From contig JAJJXM010000038.1 in NCBI GenBank assembly GCA_024516155.1, positions 62,001 through 126,000 of the forward strand: DNA of 64,000 bases, written 5' to 3'. This DNA is from Pyronema omphalodes (Eukaryota; Ascomycota; Pezizomycetes; Pezizales; Pyronemataceae). Under the pieces are notes generated by a model. It saw only the letters and a list, made by a program, of their open reading frames with translations. It made no database searches and had not been told where the DNA came from. Positions 59,418-64,000 of this stretch are shown here, in pieces. Numbering within the stretch: the stretch's first letter is position 1; each line of letters opens with the position of its first letter. The position numbers were made by a program, and so were the translations under genes.

Positions 59418-60269
59418 GGCTGCTGTTGTGCGATTGCGGTTGCGGTTATAGTTGTAGTTACGACTGTAGTTACGGTTACGATGCAATTGCAATTGTAGTT
59501 GCGGTTATAGTTATAGTTATAGTTATAGCTGTAGTCGTAGTAGCGCTGAAGAATCTGCGACTGTAGTTTCGGCGGGAAAGTTGCAGTTGTTGCAAAGGGT
59601 AAACAGCGATTAAGAAATCCGCGGCAGAAGGTTCACTTTACTTTCACGCGGATATTTTTTTCGCGAGGTTGCTGCGAGGGACCAGGGTTCTTAATACTAA
59701 GCCTAAGTGAGACTAGCGCGCTAAGATGTCAAGCTAGTATCATTACGGCTGGATTTTCCTAGGATAGGACTGGGGATTCGTGCCTAAAGATGGTGGCGCA
59801 CTAACGAGTAATTTGAAAGATTTGGGGATCGATAGAAATGACATACGTACATATTCCCAACCACTTTTTTTTTTTAAAAAAAAAAAAATCCTCGTGTATG
59901 TATTACAATATGAATAAGTATATTTTGTGAGGGGAAATTTATATCTTTGCCATGTATGTATGTAATTCCATTACGAGCTTAGCTTCATTAAGCTTCGCCT
60001 GGCTTTTCCTAGCTTTGCCTGGATTTTTCTTGGCTTTGCCTAGCTTAATTAAAACAGTAAAAAACCGCAAAAACAGTAAAAACCGTAGACAAAAAAAACA
60101 TCTAAAAAAGAAGAGGAAACGAAACGAAACGAAAAAAAAGAAAGAAAGAAAGAAAAAGAAAGAAATGAAAACGTAAACATAGAAGCAGCCCCCGCCAAAA
60201 TCCCAAATAACGCCCCACAACCATTCATATTCCCGGAATCCCCATGATATCCTCTTTCCGAAAAATCCG
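59418..60269. other. Intergenic between NOC3 and TIP41
   Basis: Starts with hexamer-like drift (ttatag/ttgcgg units, 59437-59540). It contains T and A runs at 59866-59890 and an A-rich block at 60050-60175. No gene seen. Confidence 0.55.
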
Positions 60270-61473
60270 CTACAAAGGTACAACCAATCTCTCTCTAACA
60301 GTCTCGATAACTGGCATAACATCTACCAACTGGTTGGGATCCCGCATGAGGCTTGGGATTTCGTCTGCTGGGTACATTTTGAGTTCCTGTGATATTGGTA
60401 GGTATGTTAGCGTTTGTTTTAGTTATTTTGGGATGTTAATCCTTGAAAATTTGGAATCATTGGAGTCATTGGAAGTATCCCAATGGAATAGCTTGCAATA
60501 CACGTACCTCTCTCAACTTTCCATAGTCCATCTCCTTATTCACATATTCCCTCACGACCTCTCCGGTCTTAAACTCAACATAAACCCTCGTATCTCTAAC
60601 CCTAACAACAACACCATCCAGCCTAAGAAAGAAGCGTTGGAGCAGCAACAATCTCTCCGGCATAACCCTTAATTTGACCGACAGTATGGCGATTCCATTA
60701 TCCGCCAGCTCATCCTCATACAGCACGACCTCATCAAACAACAAAATCGGATCAGGTCTCCTGAGTAACTCCAGCGGTAGTTGTCCCCCTTGTTCCCATC
60801 TCGGCATGCCTTCCCCATCCCCTCCAATCATTGTTCCTTTATATTCCGTCGAATAACTCCAATCCCACTTCTTCGCAACATCTCTAACCTTCCCCCCTAA
60901 TTCCGATTCCTTCTCTCCATGTACCATTTCCTTTCTACTTCTCCCCCATTCCTCAGAATACGAAACCTTCAACATCCGTTCCCCAGTTTTATCAACCAGA
61001 TCCAAGGCATCATAACTATTAAACTTTATCCCCCAACCAGAATTCTTATGCTGCAACGAGATCAGGTTGTTGCCAAAAATCATCTCCGGAGGCGCGATAC
61101 CGAGAGATATCGTCATTGCGTCGATCTCCGGGGCTGCACAGATGGGGAGTTTTGTCGTGCTGATTTCCCAGCCGAGATGCGAGAGAGATTTTCCGGCGTT
61201 GCGAGAAGGCGCGGGGGTGGCGAACATTGGTGGTAGCGAGGAAATTGGAGCTGAGGAACGAGTTGTGGGAGTGGAAAAGGGTGCTCGGGTGGCTGGATTG
61301 GTTGTGAAGGGTGCCCGCGTCGTCGTGCTGGGAATGAAGGTGGTGCCTCCGGGTGGGTTCGTGGAGAAGGGTGCACGCGTAGAAGCTCCGGTAGCTCCAG
61401 GTACTGAAGATGTCGCGAAAGGTGCACGGGTATCTTCCATTGGATTTCTAAGCGGGGGGGTATTACCGGACAT
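60270..61473 (-). CDS. TIP41: TIP41-like regulator of TOR/PP2A signalling
   Basis: Tip41 binds Tap42 and PP2A-type phosphatase catalytic subunits and dampens TORC1 output. Two exons: 61473-60508 and 60386-60270, giving 360 residues. The start is the first in-frame ATG (MSGNTPPLRN). The Tip41 core runs from about residue 105: WEISTTKLPICAAPEIDAMTISLG, PPEMIFGNNLISL, GIKFNSYDALDLVD, KVSYSEEWGRSR, DWSYSTEYKGT, PDPILLFDEVVLYEDELADNG, KLRVMPERLLLLQRFFLRLD. Exon 2 supplies LKMYPADEIPSLMRDPNQLVDVMPV, the conserved end. The first 100 residues are an unusual Thr/Pro-rich leader with the motif TRAPF repeated four times and no counterpart in yeast Tip41. Confidence 0.93.
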
Positions 61474-63054
61474 TATCTCGGTATCAGTTTTTTTTTCCCT
61501 TGATGCTGTAATGCCGGGGTTTCGTGATGTTGTGATGCAGTGATGCAGCAATATCGTGATGCTGCAGCAGGAGATTTGTGATGCGTCTTAGATGGTGACT
61601 ATGTATGTGACTGTAAATATCTCGAGCTTATGCTCTTATCAGTAGTTGCCTAATATTTTCTTCCGCTTTATGGTTATCCGTCAGTGTTGTCCAAGTCTCA
61701 GTTTAGAAGCTGTGTGGGTTGTATGTATGTATGTAGGTAGGTATGTAGTCGTCGCTTGCTTTCGTTGCGTCGAGCTTGTGAAACCTATCCGTATGTATGT
61801 CTGCCCCGCGTCTTTTCGTAACGCGGGGTTACGAGGTATGTATGTATGTACAGTAACAGGTTCCTTTCCCCAACCCTGAAGTGGAGCTAGTACATAGCTA
61901 AACCTCATTAACTATCACTCGTTTATGATACAATCACACATCGTTACACAATGTTTCACATCCTTTCCTTCCACTTTATTTCGTTGCACTCCGCTTCACT
62001 GTGTGTTCCACATCGTTTCGGCGGAATCCGAGAAAAAAAGGCCAAGACATGATGTATCTTTCTTCCTGACTTAGACTACATATGACTATGATATCCTGGG
62101 AATAGTGACAGAGTACATAAGTGTGCCTTCCTGTAAATATGTTTCCGTTCCGCACCTTCAGCACCGGGGTTGCTTAGGCAGGGGATATCCTTGATAAACA
62201 TTTTGCTTGAATGCCCCCAAAGGCCAAGTCCAAGTCCAACTGTTGAACCTCGCTCGATGCACAGTTGCAGCGGAGACCTGGAGACCTAAAGCTAGTTGAC
62301 GTGTACACATGTACATGTACAACATCTTTCGATTGTTTTTAACAGCTGATGATGGGTAATAAAACAAAGCCAGCAGCTCATGAGAGAATTATTATGTGAC
62401 AAGAAATTCTGTAACCGCATCTTACATACGACTCTTTTTTTTGTTTTCCATTTACAGTTTTTGAAGAATCCAATAACTACTCTTTTTATATACAGGAAAC
62501 GCTACCCCAAATCTTCGCCGCCAACCCCCTGTGAAATTTGCCATATCTGTTTCAGCGTTCGCACACGTTGTCACAGCCACAAAATTCCAGAGGCTCTCAT
62601 TGAAGGAAAATGAAATAAAAGTCGCCACATCATAAAAATCTGTACAGGTACATGGTGCCATATTTCTTGAGTGAAAGAAAAAAAAAAGATAAAAAAACCC
62701 CAGTTGCGTAAGCCGGTGGCGGCTGAACCATAAAAAAAACCACCCTCTACATCACAACTTTGTTGAAAAAATAAAAGAAAATCATGTACAGATTTGAAAA
62801 AGCTAAAGAACCAAAAAAAAGAAGTTTTGCATCAAAAACTGTTAATGGGGATGATGGAGGTATTGTAGGATATATGGTATGATATGATGATGATTTGAAA
62901 AACTGCGAAATGCCCCGAACTCCTTTCCATGCGGAAACATAATCAATGCTGTCCCTACCCAGTGGATATCGAAAAGGAAATCATTTATAAGCCAAAAAAA
63001 TGTCAAAGAAAAAAAATATAATCACAACGAAGAAGACGTAGAGAGACGGGCTAT
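61474..63054. other. Intergenic between TIP41 and the Set9-like gene
   Basis: Contains gtatgtatgta microsatellite patches (61720-61745 and 61833-61850), T/A-rich DNA and the A-rich 3' flank of the Set9-like gene (62680-63030). No gene seen. Confidence 0.5.
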
Positions 63055-64000
63055 TCATCGCTTTCCCTTCTTTGCCGGTGGCTGTTGTGGGGAATTGGCG
63101 GCCTGTTGTTCTGCGAGTCGCTTTTGCTCCTTTCGGTGTTCGGATGCGGTGACATAACGCTGAATCATGCGGTGATCCTCAATCTGGTCCTTATTACAAG
63201 TCAGAACTCCGTTTCAAATTTGCAAACGGATTTTGGGTTGTTTTATCTTACCTCTGTATCGCCCTTCCTACGGACTGTTTTCGGCCAGACTAACCCGTAG
63301 ATTTTGCTATGTCTTTCGCATCGCCGGCAACTTCTGGGTACATACCAACGGTCGTTGTGGATGAATTCTTCTTTGCAGTCCATGCATGTACATTTGATGC
63401 AATCGCTGTCATAAGAATTGAGGTAGTCACCGGGTACTCGTGTTCGTGCAGGTTCGAAGGCGGCACTGGATGGAGGAGGTGCAGTTTTGGACCGGCGTCG
63501 ACCCGTTGCCTTGCGAGGTGTTTCTACTGCCGGTATTTCTTGCACGGGCTCCTGCTTCACCACCGGCTCTTCAGACATCGAGATATCCATCGGCTCTGCT
63601 TTGGGGACCGGTGATGGGGGCTCGATTATGCTGCTAATGGCAGTAACGGGTGCTGGTACATAGACTGGTGCCGGCTGGACGCCTACATAGTTGTGTACTT
63701 GAGCAGTCTGTTGGTTATTGTAGACTACACTGCTATCCGTCATGGGACCCGAGCTATATGTTACTTGGTGTGCTCCGTTCTGTGGAGCGGCCCATGAAGC
63801 ACTCCTTGCATGACCCATTCGTCCATTTTCGCTGTACGACAATACCCGACCAAAGTCGTGAATTCGATTAACGAATCTGCTCGGGAGATTCGTCGTCTGC
63901 GGGCTGTATGTTAACGGTTTATGATATCCAGGAGATTGCGCGAGTGCTAATAGGGATTCGGCGATATCTGTTTCTCTCGACAATTCCGTATTAATGGCAC
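63055..64000 (-). CDS. SET9: Set9-like histone H4-K20 methyltransferase, 3' part (gene runs off the window)
   Basis: Two exons are visible: from the window edge to 63252, and 63189-63055 (intron 62 bp), about 294 residues in total. The frame is open to the last base and no start is credible, so the 5' part, which should include the SET domain, lies beyond 64000. The diagnostic feature is the Cys-rich tail module: DCIKCTCMDCKEEFIH, then WYVPRSCRRCERHSKIYGLVWPKTVRRKGDTE and DHRMIQRYVTASEHR, matching the C-terminal module of fungal Set9 proteins. The stretch before it is Pro/Val/Ser-rich and disordered, and the protein ends in the basic PPAKKGKR. Assignment rests on this tail only; another protein sharing the module is possible. 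Confidence 0.62.

Noticed and set aside
60244..60672. 142-codon plus-strand frame over the TIP41 3' end
   Set aside because: Antisense shadow of the conserved TIP41 exons; no family resemblance.
1..64000. CRISPR arrays, rRNA genes, bacterial-type operons, mitochondrial DNA
   Set aside because: None seen. The tandem repeats present are microsatellites without spacer structure, and spliced eukaryotic genes cover the window.

Overview
The window is nuclear DNA of a filamentous ascomycete (Pezizomycotina). Evidence for this: genes split by 50-115 bp GT-AG introns, a Bud4/anillin-type protein with a C-terminal PH domain, an Mrh4 mitochondrial helicase, a Set9-type tail, a LINE with a C-terminal RNase H, and a tRNA-Met with an intron one base 3' of the anticodon. 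I cannot place it below subphylum from sequence alone. Exon structures were assembled by hand from splice signals, reading-frame continuity and family motifs.

Layout. 1-3.7 kb holds transposon remains: an LTR-like stretch, then a 5'-truncated, broken LINE. 3.7-7.7 kb has no intact gene, only decayed minus-strand frames. 7.7-14.5 kb carries three conserved genes: Aurora kinase (-), ATP23 (-) and glutamate 5-kinase PRO1 (+). 15.7-25.8 kb is an accessory block made of three direct copies of a unit of about 1.4-1.9 kb, each with a two-exon gene for a small C-terminal MYND zinc-finger protein. Between copies 1 and 2 lies a 1,090 bp hAT element with an 8 bp target duplication. Between copies 2 and 3 lies a 110 bp inverted repeat. 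26.9-28.5 kb is a 1,564 bp PIF/Harbinger-like element (TTA target duplication) that encodes only a Myb/SANT-like protein.

MRH4 (-) follows at 30-31.7 kb. An 8.3 kb microsatellite-rich gene-free stretch comes next, then BUD4 (+, 40.0-44.9 kb), a giant ubiquitin-specific protease (+, 46.3-54.3 kb, about 2,440 residues), tRNA-Met (+), NOC3 (-), TIP41 (-) and the 3' part of a Set9-like gene (-) that leaves the window at the right edge.

The conserved genes are ordinary housekeeping functions: mitosis, mitochondrial biogenesis, proline synthesis, septation, ribosome assembly, TOR signalling and chromatin. They are not an operon or cluster of one pathway. The unusual part is 15.7-28.5 kb, where a lineage-type MYND family has multiplied beside two well-delimited DNA transposons, each keeping only a DNA-binding or dimerisation piece of its machinery. 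Long C/G homopolymers (16-24 bases) recur in the non-coding parts.
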